This document shows, piece by piece, positions 22,320 through 34,392 of a stretch of 64,000 nt of DNA. The notes below the pieces were generated by a model. It was not told the origin of the DNA. It was given only the letters and a program-made list of their open reading frames with translations, and ran no database searches. Every line of letters starts with the position of its first letter. The first letter of the stretch is position 1. A program made the translations under genes and the position numbers. Origin of the DNA: Mortierella sp. BCC40632 (Eukaryota > Mortierellomycota > Mortierellomycetes > Mortierellales > Mortierellaceae); assembly GCA_011634665.1 (NCBI GenBank), contig WAEK01000020.1, forward strand, positions 774,501-838,500, given 5' to 3'.

Positions 22320-24193
22320 AACAGCAGACCGAATCTTACAGTACTAAGCGAGCTCGCGCGCTTGCGCCTGTCAGCGAGAAAGAGCTCTCACAAGCAGACC
22401 TCAGTGTATTCCAAGAACGACGAGCTCAGCTGGTTGCTTGGCAGATTGAAGATGCAAAAAGAAGAACCGACAACTCCAGGATATCATAGTACCCGCTGCA
22501 ACGCACGCCTCCTCCAAGGTTAGATATTCGCTCGAGGAAAAAACTGCTTTGGTGGCCCAGTTCCTGGCCCACAACAGGCGTGCCTCTGAGGATCCTAAAA
22601 CTTTGCGGGCCTGGAGTCAAGAAACCTTTTGCAAGCTTTACAACATTAAACAGACGACGTTTTCTGTTTGGTTGAGAAACCACAAAGAGATATCCGAAGC
22701 CTCGCGCCGTCTCCCTTCAGGCGCACTCAATGTGGTCAAATCAAAAGATGAACTACTAATGGAGTCTCTTTACGAATGGCTCATCTGCCAACGCAAACAA
22801 AATCTACCCGTCAACGGAACGTCTTTAAAGGATGCCGGCAACCTGTTTCTAATTATTTTGCGAGAAGATGGCCACCAAACACTGAAAAATACCAAATCGC
22901 TATCCAGTTCTTTTTTCACGGCTTTCAAAGAGAAATACGATGTTGCATACGTCCAACTCCATGGTCAAGCAGGCTCCGTAGACGTTCCTGCAATCCAGCC
23001 TCGGCTTCAAGAGCTTCGAGATATCTGTGACCAATATGACCCAGAAGACATCTACAATTGCGACGAGTGCGGTTCCATCTGACAGAGCTTGTCACGCGGT
23101 CTCTCACGACACCCGAGTTTAAAGCTGGTAGCAAACCAGCAAGGAACTCGAGGGTAACTGCCATGTTTTGTGTTAACGCAACGGGCTCGTCGCTATTAAA
23201 GCAGAAAGAGATGGATTCACTGCAACCGCTCATCATTTGTAAGTCATACCGGCCAATATGTGCGCAATAGTTCAAATTGTTGGGTCTTAAAACAATTGCT
23301 AACACCACCGAGTAGCAAAGCACATTGCTAGGAATATCATTCACGACGAACGAGTACCGATGGCGGTGCACAAGACAGATAGCGGATGGATGACAAGTCC
23401 TACCTTCATAAAATGGCTCGATAAGTTTGATAGCCAACTAACAAAAAGCACTCTCCTGCTTATGGACTCGGCACCTCAACATAAAGATGGAGAAGTCAAT
23501 TGGTACGAGGGAAGGAATTGGACTCATCTTAGAGTCGAACGACTCCCTCCCAACTCTACTGCTATTACACAGCCGCTTGATCAAGGGATCATTGCTGTCT
23601 TCAAGCACTTTTACCTGAAGTCTCTTACCCGCCGTACATCCATTGCCCGCATGGTCGAAAAAAAGAAAAATCCTTCAAGTGGCGAGGCATGGACGTTGAT
23701 TCCCTATGCGTGGACCCACATCAAACCAACAACTGTCCGGCATTGCTGGGCGAAGACGCCTACCATCTCTGATGCATTGAAGAAGAGGCTTCGTCAGTGG
23801 CCTATCTCTGAAGGAGAAGAGGCCCATCGTCCAGTGGAGCCTCAAGTTAATATTAAACTGGAGAAATTAGAGAAGGCATTTTTTGAACAGATTGTAGCAA
23901 AAGTCAAAGGCGAGGTTATCGGAAATGGCCACTACCAACCCACAGAACAAGAGCTGGCCATCGAAGAGGCCAAGATCACTTTAATGAGAAATATTACCCC
24001 CGAACGTGAGGCGATCTCAAGCGTCAATACAACCCCAGAGAAATGGGACAGTATCTTTAAGGGACTCGAGGCGGTGAGAGATAAACGCTGCGTGGATAAA
24101 GCACTACGAGAAGAGCTGAAAGAACTACTCTTTCGATATGATTTTGAAAAGATGGTAGATAGGGGTAATAATAAAGACTCTTTTCTGCAGTAG
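22320..24193 (+). pseudogene. Pogo-type transposase (CENP-B HTH + DDE), frameshifted
   Basis: The gene reads in three frames. About 22320-22455 is frame 2, with AQLVAWQIEDAK. About 22456-23082 is frame 1: a first helix-turn-helix (KVRYSLEEKTALVAQFL, IKQTTFSVWLRNHKEI), then a CENP-B-type HTH (LYEWLICQRKQNLPVNG, later YVQLHGQAGSVD), ending in YNCDECG with the first catalytic Asp at 23062. About 23070-23238 is frame 0 (TRSLTTPEFKAG, MFCVNATGS). An intron with a GTAAGT donor (23239-23315) leads to frame 2 again (23316-24193), with the second Asp in LLLMDSAPQH (23465) and the third in ITQPLDQG (23579), 37 residues apart. The first shift lies at an A-run (22456-22460), the second at 23071-23075. 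Each looks like the loss of one base. The start codon is not clear. As read, it cannot make a full transposase. Confidence 0.85.
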
Positions 24194-24252
24194 ATTTTCA
24201 GCATTTTCAGCATTTTCAGCATTTTCAGCAATCCGAGGGGGGGGGAAAGCAT

Positions 24253-24367
24253 GGGATGAGAGCACTTATTTCCACCAAACATTTTAGATTACCCCGCTTA
24301 TATTTTTCAACTCAATTTTTTTTGCTGAACTTCTTATGTTTTTCAGCAAAAAAAAAAATTTTTGCTG
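24253..24367 (-). repeat. Right terminal inverted repeat of the pogo-type element
   Basis: It starts GGGATGAGAGCAC and ends ATTTTTGCTG just before TA at 24368-24369. It is the reverse complement of 22129-22244, with a small difference in the number of A/T in the homopolymer and a missing AGC near the middle. Confidence 0.9.
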
Positions 24368-24369
24368 TA

Positions 24370-24866
24370 CCGCAAAAGGGGCTCTACGGCTGTACAGGTC
24401 TACCCTTACGTACTCGAACGGTAAGGGTATCGAAAGGAGAAAAAAAAAATAGAGGAGAGGGAAAAGCAACATCGCCCTTTCGCGTGGCAATATATGACAG
24501 CTCAACAAGGCCAGAAGACTGGCTGAGCTTTTGGCACGGTGCCTTACATCTATCTTTGAATAAAAGAAAAGAAAAAAAGAAAAAAAGAAAATAAAGAGCA
24601 AAACAAAATCACGCACCGGGGCCCTTCGGACATCGTTCTCTAGTGTCTCAACCCATGATCTCACTTCCTCATGCACGCCTGGCCCCTGGCTCCGTTCTTC
24701 TTCTCAACTGGGTTGTGCTTTTAATAAAAATAAAGAGATTGCTGGCTTTCAATCCCGTTAACAAAGGTGTGATATGGCGGGGAAAAAATGTTTGCTCATA
24801 CAAGGAAAACTATGGGTCGCGTGGGAGATGATCGAGTCATTCTTTTGGCTGTCGTCGTTGTTTTTT
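24370..24866. other. Intergenic, 3' side of the membrane-protein gene
   Basis: Between the transposon and the stop of the minus-strand membrane-protein gene. It is A-rich in places (about 24562-24600) with no supported gene. The minus-strand transcript of the next gene probably ends here. Confidence 0.5.
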
Positions 24867-26538
24867 TTAACCATTTCCAAACCGGTGCGGAGGGTAGTAT
24901 CCAATCCCGGTTGATCCTCCTTGTCCGGCCCCCGACAGACCCGCCAGCGGCTGTGGCGGCGCTGGCGGCGCTGGCGGCAACCCCTGATGCTGATGTCGGA
25001 TGCTGGGTTGGCGGAATGTAGGTTGCCGCTGTCGACGACCTCCATATGATTCCTCGTATAATCCACCAGGACTAGTCCTTGCAGACAAATGCATCGTTGT
25101 TGGGTCACTCGTTTTACGTTCATGTAAAGATTGACCTGTGGGTCGCTCTGTCATGACGGGACTCGGTAATTTAGCTGGGAACAATGGTGGCGGTGACATA
25201 TGTGGGTCCAATCCGGATTTTGGGTCACTGGAGAGATAGAGTGGAGGTAACTCGTATTTGCGTTGATGTGGCGAGTTCTGCCCTGAGGACACAATTGATG
25301 GCGTCAAAGATTGTCCATCTCCACGAACATCCTCGGTCGTGACAGTGATGACTGGACCTTCGTAATGACTCGCACCAAAGTCTCGCTCATTTGGTTTTTG
25401 TTGCTTCGTGGACTCTGAACGATACAAGGCTCTATCCTGGAACCCATGTCCACTAGCTGCGACAAGACTTTCGTCGTAAAACAGATCGAAAGCAATCTTC
25501 TTTTGTTGTCGCTTGCGCCAGACAAGGAGACAAGCCAGAACCAAAACGATCACCGCAAACACACCAAAGATTGCGCCGATAATGGATCCCAAGGATGGTG
25601 AAGACACTCCTGACTGTTGGAGATCGGCAGAGATGGTTGTTGGTCGAGGTGTGGTGCTTGTTTGCGTAGTCTGCTTTGGATCTTTGTTTTGTGACCCCCC
25701 ATCCTTGTTGGTTTCGTCACTACCTTCAGTGGTTCCAGGCTTGTTGGAGGAAAGAGGCACTGATAAGGTACTGGTAGACTTGGTGTGGTGGAGGGACGAG
25801 GAGGTGGAGCTGCCTCGAGTGGTTATTGTTGAGGTACTTGAGCCTGTCCTCTCTAGAGGTCCGGTGGATGTCGCAGAGGTAGTCGATGGCGACGTCGACG
25901 GTGTAGTTCCCGGGGATGTAGACGAAACAGTTGTGATAGACACTGTCTCTGTGACTGGGAGTTTGATGGGGAAGTCTCCATTGCATCTCGCAGACTGTGA
26001 CGATATCAAGGATTTGCCCTGATACACAACAAAGAACAGCTAGGAGATAATAAAGATGCAGTAAATGCAATAAAAAGTCATCAGCAATTTGTCCGAAGCT
26101 CCTTCTCTCACAGGCACATGAATGAACAAGGTGGCTTACGTTCGATGGGCAAAGACCAAGAGCTTCGGTGGCCTGTGCGGTTGAAATGGTGACAGTAGGA
26201 GAGTGAGGACTGAACTGAGAAGCGCTATAACCAGACCCAAGGGTCAAGGTATTGGAACCCGTGGCGGAGCAGACGAGTTCTGCTGTGATATCAGACCAAA
26301 CAGCACTGCCCAGTAACGAGTCGTCGGAGAAACCAAGTTTGATCGGTGTATCTGGCAAGAGTCCTGAAGTCAGCGTCTCGGGTGAGTTGCAGACAAGCTC
26401 AGCAGAGACTGCGCTTGGCCATGACGAAAATGCAATGCCAAAAAAAGCCAGTGACACAAAGAAAGATGAAGAACGTTGTCGCCGTCGGGATTTCCTGGTG
26501 GTGGTCATGATCAAAGAAGGACTGAAGAGACGAAACAA
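24867..26538 (-). CDS. Mucin-like single-pass membrane protein (Mid2/WSC-sensor style)
   Basis: Two exons, 26140-26538 and 24867-26018, join in phase 0 (donor GTAAGCC, acceptor TATCAG), giving 516 residues. A second in-frame ATG at 26508 would give 506 and a cleaner signal peptide (SFFVSLAFFGIAFSSW, cleavage near SAVSA). The outer part has a small Cys-containing region (ELVCNSPETL, ELVCSATGS) followed by about 130 residues rich in Ser/Thr, likely O-glycosylated. One membrane segment follows (GSIIGAIFGVFAVIVLVLAC), then a basic stop-transfer stretch (WRKRQQKK) and a cytoplasmic tail of about 200 residues rich in Pro, Ser and Gln. This layout is that of fungal cell-wall stress sensors, but no WSC or Mid2 signature is clear, so the role is inference. 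It diverges from the gene at 27412. Confidence 0.8.
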
Positions 26539-26561
26539 AGGGAGACAGACAGACAGAGAAG

Positions 26562-26592
<31 letters not shown>

Positions 26593-27411
26593 TCGACGAC
26601 TAGCAGGAGGATTGGATATTTACAAAGCGTTGAAAAGTGAAGTAGCGGCAACAAGGAGCGAGATTTCAGGTAGAGTGTGTATATGCATTCGCAATGGAGA
26701 GAACAAGAAAAACGAAAAGAGAAAAGAGAAAAGAGAAAATGGATTGGAGAGAAAGTGAGAAAGTGAGAATGGGTGTGAGTAGTAGGCTGAAGAGTTGAGC
26801 AAGCAAAGAGCGGAGAGGGACCAGACCATGCGCGTAGAAAGGAAATAGAGAGATGTGGCATCGCTTAAATTGACAAGGGGTTTGACGTGGTTTGGACTAG
26901 AAAAAGTTTGGCTGTATAAGCGACCCTGATGGCGATGATAAGCAACGTCGTTTCAGGAGAGTGCTCCCCCACCCCTTCCCACCACCATCCTCCCCTATCC
27001 ACCTGCCTAGAGCATAGTGTCTAGTGTCTACCTTGTGCCTGGCTTCTGCCCCACCAACAGAAAGGGGCACCGCCACTGCTAGAGTATCGATGCTCTCTGC
27101 AATGGTGGGTAAGAGCTGACTGCGGCCAAAGGAAAACATGGAGCTCTTTTTTTTTTTTTTTGAACGCACGGTCACACTCGTGAGGCGATGATGACTGGTC
27201 AGCGAGCGTCTCTGATCGCGCAAACAGCGTTGGTGGCGGCGCTTTGCTGATAAATCCCTTTGTAGCATTCGCGCAGGATAAAAGAGAAAAAGGTTACTCC
27301 CCCTCCCTTCCTTTTGCTTCATCCGCACTCTCTTTTTTCCCATTGCTATCCCTCTCCCAACATCACATTCACGCACGGTTTTTTGCTCTCCTCTGCTTAC
27401 TTTACCCCAAC
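26539..27411. promoter_or_regulatory. Divergent intergenic region between two genes
   Basis: The 873 bases separate the start of the minus-strand membrane protein from the ATG at 27412. They contain a GA run (about 26562-26590) just upstream of the membrane-protein start and a pyrimidine-rich tract (about 27296-27400) just before the oxidoreductase start. I saw no other gene. Promoters for both genes are expected here. Confidence 0.5.
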
Positions 27412-29777
27412 ATGGCTACCATTGTGTTTCTGCCCGAGCAGCCATCTCCACCTCTCTACGACCGCTGGCACTCGGGCGAGCGTGCAATGCAGGATCTCCT
27501 TCAAGTGCGTGAGGCTGTCGAGCAAGGTAGTCGGTTCTTCCGTCCCTTTCTCACCACCCAAATGCAGGACTTTGTCCCTAGTCTCAGATACATGTTCCTT
27601 GGGACACTGGATGAAAAGGGGCGTCCTTGGGTTTCCATGCTGACAGGACCCCTCGGCTTCATGCAATCGCCCGACCCCAAGACACTCGAGATCAGAACCA
27701 CGCTCAACCGACGCCACAACCACCAACACCTACCGGACCCAATCCTCAACAATTTCCTCACAGGAGAAGCTTCCTCGTCTGGAAAGCGAAACTGGGGAGG
27801 CGTCGCCTTGGATTTTTCGAACCGTAGACGAAACAAGATGAACGGGGTCGTCTACGGAAAGGATCTCGTCCAAGTCGACCCGCGTTCGGGGGAGTTTCAT
27901 GTCCGCCTGACAGTCGAGCAGACGATCGGTAAGCAGCTCTTTTTTATTTTCCCGATGCTTAATTTTTGACCAACAGACAAAGCACATGCTATTGACTGTA
28001 GGGGATGGCTAATAGGTCACTTATTTTGTTATGATTCAACTACACTGTGTTGGGAAAACAAGGCAATTGCCCAAAATACATCACTATTCGTGAGCTAGAC
28101 GAGACACCTCTACTGAGACCTGATCCCATTATCGAAGATGCCAAGAACGTGAGCCTATCTCAAGACGGGTTCACAGGGCTGACAGCCTCTGAAAAGGCGA
28201 TCGTTCAGCAGGCAGACTGCTTCTTTATCGCATCGAGGTTCATTGATGAAAGTCTCCTCGACCAGACCAGTGGAATGGATTGCAACCACCGTGGAGGCAA
28301 CCCTGGATTTGTCCGTATCACCGACAGCAATACCTTGGTGCTTCCTGATTATAGTGGCAATAGGGTATGCTTATATTTTTTTAATTCTTGGTGGCCGAAT
28401 GACAGCAGTAGCCGCTGCACTGACACCTTTCTCTTTGTTAACCTGTTCTTTTTTCCTCTCCTTCATCGCCCCTTCCTTTCACCTCTATTGGTGGGATTCT
28501 AGTTTTTCAACACGCTTGGAAATGTTGTAAATGACCCCAGGATCGGACTCTTGTTCATCAACTTTGATACGGGCGATACGTTGCATCTAACAGGACGCGC
28601 TCAAATCTTTGTTGGTTTGGATGCCCAGGCGATTTATCCGCATGCTCAACGAGCAGTCCAGGTCACTTTGGATGGCTCAATCCTTCGGAAGTCGTCGATT
28701 CCATTCGTGATGCGGACCAGTCAGTTGTCACCTTACAACCCTGTGGTTCCCACATACCAGGATCGGATCCAAGGCGATCAAATACATCAAAGACAGCAGT
28801 TGGGTCCCAATGTCGCAACATTGACAGATATCCAGAGACATACAGACGAGATTGCCTCCTTCCAATTTAAGGTTGCCCGTCCAATTCGGTTTACGCCTGG
28901 ACAGTACGCCGTGCTCGACTTTAGTCAATACGACCAGATTGGTTATCGACATATGGCACCCGATAACCCACAGAGTCTGAACGACGACTACATCCGCACA
29001 TGGACCATCTCTTCCGCTCCAAAGTGGGATGACGGATTGGCTCTTTCAACAAAAGAGAGTCACCTAGGCCATTCCAAGCCAAGTCATGGATGGACAGAGA
29101 CATCTGATTTTACCATGACCATCAAGAAGAAACAAGGAGGCGTCATCTCGACTCTTCTGCATAGCCTAAGTTTAGATCAAAGCGTACCCAAGTTTTCAGT
29201 ACCTCTAATCTCGACAGGCGGTAGTTTCACCTTACCAGATCCAGTTATTCTACAGGGCGAAAAACAGGGGCTTACTATGACTACTACCCCGAACAAACTA
29301 CTTTTTATTTCTGGAGGGATTGGTTCGACGCCCTTTATTTCTATGATACGGGGGATCCATGAGATGAAGAAGTCTTTGTCCTCTTCCTCTTCTCCCTCCT
29401 TGTCGTCCTACGATATTCAGTGGATTTTATCAGCACCTGACTACAAGAGCACATTGTTATCCGATTTGCAGGCACTTTTTGAAACAGAAGACCTATCTCA
29501 GGCATCAGAGCAACTCGGCAGACTTCGAGTCCACGCCTTTTTGACAAGAGCAAACATGGAGCCGTTCGAGACTCTTGCCCAGCATCAAGGATGGCAGGAT
29601 AGCACATTTCATTCGGGACGATTCTCCGAGTCTCACTTAAAGGAACTAGTCTCGGATTTACAGGAACGCCAGGTGTTTGTTTGTGGACCAGACCCATTCA
29701 TGGATGCAACCAAGACATATTTGGGGAAGCTCGGTGTAGAATCGACAAGGATCATCACAGAAGAGTTTAATTTCTGA
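27412..29777 (+). CDS. PNPOx-like FMN domain fused to ferredoxin-reductase-type FAD/NAD(P) domain
   Basis: Exons 27412-27928, 28063-28364 and 28503-29777 join in phase and give 697 residues. The N-terminal half looks like a pyridoxamine-phosphate-oxidase-type split-barrel flavin domain (LRYMFLGTLDEKGRPWVSML, later IGLLFINFDTGDTLHLTG). The C-terminal half is a ferredoxin-NADP-reductase-like module: substrate or FAD entry (FTPGQYAVLDF), the flavin motif RTWTISSAP, the nucleotide-binding loop LFISGGIGSTPFISMI, and the usual end VFVCGPDPFMDATKTYL. The fused layout is known from bacteria and fungi; bacterial relatives often add a 2Fe-2S domain, and I see none here. Likely an NAD(P)H-dependent flavoprotein reductase of the cytosol; the substrate is unknown. 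It ends 131 bases from the stop of the convergent SGF29 gene. Confidence 0.88.
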
Positions 29778-29907
29778 TCAATATAAAAGGGGAAAGAGAG
29801 TAGGTGAGGGGTCGTGTAGAGAGGTATAGAGTGGATAGTAAAGGTTGCGTTGAACAACGCTAAAAATACAGTTATTGTATAGTATGTTGTAGAAGGGAGG
29901 GGAGGGG

Positions 29908-31776
29908 TCATGGCGGATAGAGTGTGTATGTAGTTGGTACAGCCTCTGCCGTTGTCATGCTTTTTTTTTTTAGCTTGGGCATATCCAAGACCATCCTTGG
30001 AGGGGCTGTCCGTTCGTTACCCCCATCGTCATCAAACTTGATCCGATACGTTGGTGTTGCAGAATCCTTGTTCTAAAAATGAAAAAAAGAAAGGGGCAAC
30101 AGTCGATAGATGGTAAACAACAACAACTCTGCACAATCCAGGCCTAAATAGGTCGGTTGCGCGCAGGGTGTATCCATAAACAAACCTTGGAGGGAGACTG
30201 GACGACAATGGCTCGGTAGAAGCATGTCGTGGATGGGTAAAGCGCCAGGACGGTATGTCCTGCTGGGAACTCGGGTACTGAGTCCTGTTCATCCGCAATC
30301 ATAATTACGCCGCGGGCGCTGAGCGTGTAGGTCCTGTGGATTCAGTCAAAACAAAAGTGTCGTATTAATTGGACCTGATGTTCAACCCTGATCATTGTGT
30401 CCATATTTTTTTTCCCCCTCACTCTTTTTCCATTCCTATCTCACAAAGGAGCAAATGGATAGGGCGACTTACATCTTTTTGCCAGAATCATCCGCTTCAT
30501 CATCTTCCACAACATATCTAACACAGGGGCGACATTGTGGTCGGTCAGTTTTGTCCTTCCGGGTACCTTTCCCGATGACCGAATTTGTTCCGACGACTGA
30601 TGGTTGGTTCGACAGGCATACTTGTTCTTTTCTGCTGAATAGGATAGCACTCTGGCTAAAATCCATTCTTCTGGCTTATTTTTGTCCTTGGGAGTTCTTG
30701 CGGCCACCTACAATAAGAGAAAAGGTCATAGTCGATGAGTATTCTGTAAAATACAGGCTGAGAAAAGATTTTAAAAACAAAAGAAACAGTGCGAGCAACG
30801 AACCTGCTGGCCAACAGGTATGATCCCATTAGGATCTTGGGACGAGAATCTATGTTGTCCAAAGCAAATCATAAACGCAACAAACGAAGCAACAAAGAAA
30901 TGGGACCTGGTCAGTCTTTGAAGATTTTTTAAGCTCGGTTCCCCAATATCAAACATAAAATTACTCACCTTCTAATCTTCTTGGAGTTAGAGAGTAGGCT
31001 TTCAGAATCTATTTTTCGCTTTTTCCGCTTTCCTTCAGCAGAGTTGTCTATTGTCGAGCAGCCAGAATAGTGATGGAACTTCCAGTCAGCAGAGAGAGTC
31101 CTGCCAGTCGCAGGATTCAGCCAACGCACTACCTCAAACCCTAGAAAATACTCCTTACCAGTGGACAAATCTCCGTCTCGAAGGCCAAGCATGATGTTCA
31201 GTATCTCGAGAGCTCGTTGAATGATGCTAAAAGGCAAGGCACAGGGAGCGGACATATGAATGTTAGAGCACCGCCAACATCCAAAAATTAGGCATAAAAA
31301 ATGGAATGCAGGCAAGGGTTTCTACAAAAGTATTGCCAGGTTAATCGATTGTGAGGATGTACGAACGGTTACACTTACTCTCTTTCATCACGGAGCTTGT
31401 CAACTGCTTCCTGATAAGATGAAGCTGTGCGGTTTGGTTTCCCTGTATGTAAGAGGTTGTTGCTTTCAGTGACTGAACAAAACAAAAAAAAGAGGGTTCC
31501 CTAGGGCGAACCCCATGGACCAAGACAAGGAGAGGAGCGAGAAGGGGGGGGCTGTATTGAACCTTCAGAAGACTTGTCAAGGGCCGCAAAAGTGTCACCG
31601 TTCTTGTCCTGTAGTTCAGCTAAACGGAAGAGTTCTGCAAGGACCCTTCTCCACAGGACAAGTTCATCCTGTGCATCATCCTGTGCATCAGCATTGGCCA
31701 TCCCTAGTGTCGTTGTTGCTGCAGATGTCGAAGTCGCTACAATTCCTGGACCTACGCCACGATGACTTTTCTCCAT
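29908..31776 (-). CDS. SGF29: SAGA-associated factor 29, tandem-Tudor H3K4me reader
   Basis: Eight exons join in phase: 31563-31776, 31379-31472, 30969-31226, 30804-30849, 30622-30707, 30473-30517, 30186-30333 and 29908-30072, giving 351 residues. The N-terminal half is helical (WRRVLAELFRLAELQDKNG, YQEAVDKLRDE, IIQRALEILNIMLGLRDG), as in SGF29 proteins that anchor to SAGA. A basic linker (GKRKKRKIDSE) follows. The C-terminal part is the tandem Tudor domain, which binds di/trimethylated H3K4: PVGQQVAARTPKDKNKPEEW, ILARVLSYSAEKNKYVVED, SARGVIMIADE, PAGHTVLALYPSTTCFYRAI and YRIKFDDDGG. The donors of exons 1 (GTTCAA) and 4 (GTTCGT) are weak, but the phase and the family match support them. It shares a 320-base promoter with RPN5. 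Confidence 0.92.
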
Positions 31777-32096
31777 GTTATATTCACTGGTTCCTTGGTC
31801 CCCATTATGAAGTCTCATGAGGAGGCGCCAGAGGACTCTGAAGTAAACACGTGATTCGAACAATATCACGTCACCGTGAACGGCGTCGTGCGGTCTACAT
31901 AATGACCACTAATGCACCAACGCGAAAGACGCGCAAGCTTGCTCTTCAACAACCCACAACCTCCTCTGCCTCATTCTAGCATTCAGGCATTAGCAGATTC
32001 TCTAGCCTATCATACAAACAGGGCAGATCTCGGCAGCGTTCTATCCAACAAAAAAACACCATCAGTAGTAACCCAGAAAGCAAAGAAAGGGCCAGC
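31777..32096. promoter_or_regulatory. Bidirectional promoter of SGF29 and RPN5
   Basis: The 320 bases lie between two start codons pointing outward. They contain a palindromic E-box CACGTG at 31848-31853 and a TCACGTCA (ATF/CREB-like) site at 31866-31873, close together about midway. No Rpn4-type PACE element (GGTGGCAAA) was seen. Function of the sites is inference. Confidence 0.55.
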
Positions 32097-34392
32097 ATGG
32101 ACGAGACTATTCAAAAGATGGAGAAGGATTGCTCGGCAATTGTCGATGCCCAGTTTCCAGAGATAGATGCCCATGCCAAGGTATTCATTCCAACCACCTC
32201 ACTCCACCTCGTTAAGTCATTCGAAACACCGAGTTTTTGAAAAGCACATCGATACTCACCGTGATTCGCTTGTTACCTCTATGCTTTAAATGCTACTCTA
32301 GGGTGGTAACTTGACCAAGGCCCTGGAACAGCTTCTTGTTCTGGAGAAGCAGACGCGCTCTGTAAGTAGTCTCCTCTACCAAGCGGAGCCCTGATCACAC
32401 CTTGGTTCATTCTCTACTGTGTAGAGCTGCTCTCCTGTCATTCTACTCACTCATCTTCTGTTTGATTTGACTAGTCCGCAGATCTTGCTTCCAGTACTCG
32501 CGTGCTGAAGCGCTTTATCCAGTTGACATTCGAAGCAAACGACTGGAGGCTTTTGCAGGAATATATCATTATCTTGTCCAAGAAGCATGGTCAACTAAAG
32601 CAGGCGATTACTCGGATGATTCAGGAGGCGATGGAGTGCCTTGATAAGACGCCCGACATGAAGACCAAGCTTGAACTCATCGATACCCTCAGAACTGTCA
32701 CTGACGGAAAGGTACCCTCCTTTATCCGTTCTGATCCAAATGTTGATCACCTTGGGAAAGCTAGACATGTGGCATATCTACTCTCTTTCTTACATACCCT
32801 TTCTACTTGATCTTGATTGGGGGTGGGGGGTTATTAGGTGTACCTGGAAGTCGAGCGTGCTCGAGTCACCCGTATTTTGGCAAAGATCAAGGAAGATGAA
32901 GGAAACATCATAGAGGCTGCTGACATTATGCAGGATCTTCAGGTACCATCATTATCCTCGCATGAATTATGTTGAAGCGTTCCCCCTTTCCTTATCGAAT
33001 TTTATTTATTAATTTTTATCTTATTCAACTCTTTTGACATTTTCAGGTTGAGACCTTTGGATCCATGGATAAACGTGAGAAGACAGATTTTATCTTGGAG
33101 CAGATGAGACTGTGCTTGTTGAAGAAAGATTACATCCGTGCCAACATTATCAGCAAAAAGATCAACATTCGGTACTTTAAGGATTCTGAGGTTCAGGTAC
33201 AGCTCATATCTCTTTTCGTCCTATTTGGTACTTGATTGGATATCTAGCGAGTATGACTAGAAGACAATGGATACTGATTATACCGCCCATGATGACCTCT
33301 TTCAAACAGGACTTGAAGCTGCGGTACTATGATCTGATGATCGAATACTCTCTTCATGAGGGAGAGTACCTGAGCGTATGCAAACACTATCGACAGATTT
33401 TTGACACACCATCCGTCAAGGAGGACCCTGCCAAGGCCAAGAAGGTATCTTTTGCGTGGCGCCTTGGGAAGCTCCCATCATATCATATCATGGAGTCACG
33501 TCTATTTACTTATTCAAGGAATGCCTTTTTTAAAAAAAAAATTCTTCGGTAGGCTATTGAGAATGCTGCCCTTTTTGTGGCTCTTGCGCCATATGATAAT
33601 GAGCAGTCGGACCTTATCCACAGAGTGCATATTGAAGCCGAAGAGGTCGACACCCCAGTGTACCGGTAATGATCACACATTTTTCCTTTTTTCTTGTTTT
33701 TCTCGCCGATACTCGAGGAACACTAAAGCGTCTGTTCTCGAGAGTAACAATACGGTGCCTGGCACTAATCCTTCAATCCGCTTCTACATGTGGTAATAGT
33801 GATCTGCTAAAGTGCTTCATCACTACGGAATTGATGCGCTGGCCAATGATTGAGCAAATATATGGTCCCACCCTTGGACAGAACCCAGCACTGGCAGGAG
33901 GAAGCGAGGCAGCCCGGAAGCGTCTAAAGGAGCTTCACAATCGTGTTGTTGAACATGTAATGTGTCCAGGAGAAATCTCATGATGCTTTTCGGTGTAATA
34001 CGAGCTTGTGGATTCTCGAGGAAGGAGTAGGGTAGGATATGGATGCTAATACTAGTATGTTGTTTTTATCTCTCCCTCCCCCCTCTCCCAAACAGAACAT
34101 CCGCGTTGTCGCCAAGTACTATACTCGTATCACAACCAAGCGGCTGACACAGCTATTGGATCTTTCGGACAAGGATTGCGAAGAGTTCCTGTCCAAGTTG
34201 GTGGTGTCCAAGACGATCTATGCCAAGATTGACCGACCTGCAGGCATTGTATCGTTTGCAAAGTCGAAGCATCCCAACGAGGTGTTGAACGAGTGGTCGC
34301 AGGACATTAACGCGCTTTTGGGTCTGGTTGAGAAGACATGCCATTTGATTACCAAGGAGGAGATTATCCACAGCATCACCAAGGTTATCTAG
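32097..34392 (+). CDS. RPN5: 26S proteasome regulatory subunit Rpn5 (PSMD12)
   Basis: A scaffold subunit of the 19S lid (and, in yeast, of the COP9 signalosome). Nine exons join in phase: 32097-32180, 32302-32361, 32475-32711, 32838-32942, 33047-33196, 33310-33444, 33553-33665, 33800-33956 and 34096-34392. They give 445 residues, close to the usual length. Helical-repeat sequence ([43 protein letters not shown]-like KHYRQIFDT) leads to the PCI winged-helix end ([40 protein letters not shown], ending THLI-like [17 protein letters not shown]). All donors begin GTA; all acceptors are AG. Start [12 protein letters not shown] is the only in-frame choice near the promoter. Confidence 0.95.

Larger units (their letters stand above)
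22129..24367 (+). mobile_element. Pogo-family DNA transposon with 115-bp terminal inverted repeats
   Basis: The left end (22129-22244) and right end (24253-24367) are inverted copies of each other with only a few mismatches and small indels. The right end reads CTG followed by TA; the left end is preceded by TA. That fits a TA target-site duplication (22127-22128 and 24368-24369) and the TA-CAG...CTG-TA termini known for pogo/Tigger elements. The left terminus has GTG in place of CAG. Inside is a single transposase gene in plus orientation, broken by frameshifts. The element is 2239 bp, a usual size for pogo elements. The high similarity of the two inverted repeats suggests a fairly recent insertion. 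Confidence 0.9.

Noticed and set aside
31141..31158. An 18-base GTAAGG...CTAG intron inside SGF29 exon 3
   Set aside because: Too short to be an intron, and its length is a multiple of three with no stop, so it is read as coding (GKEYFL).
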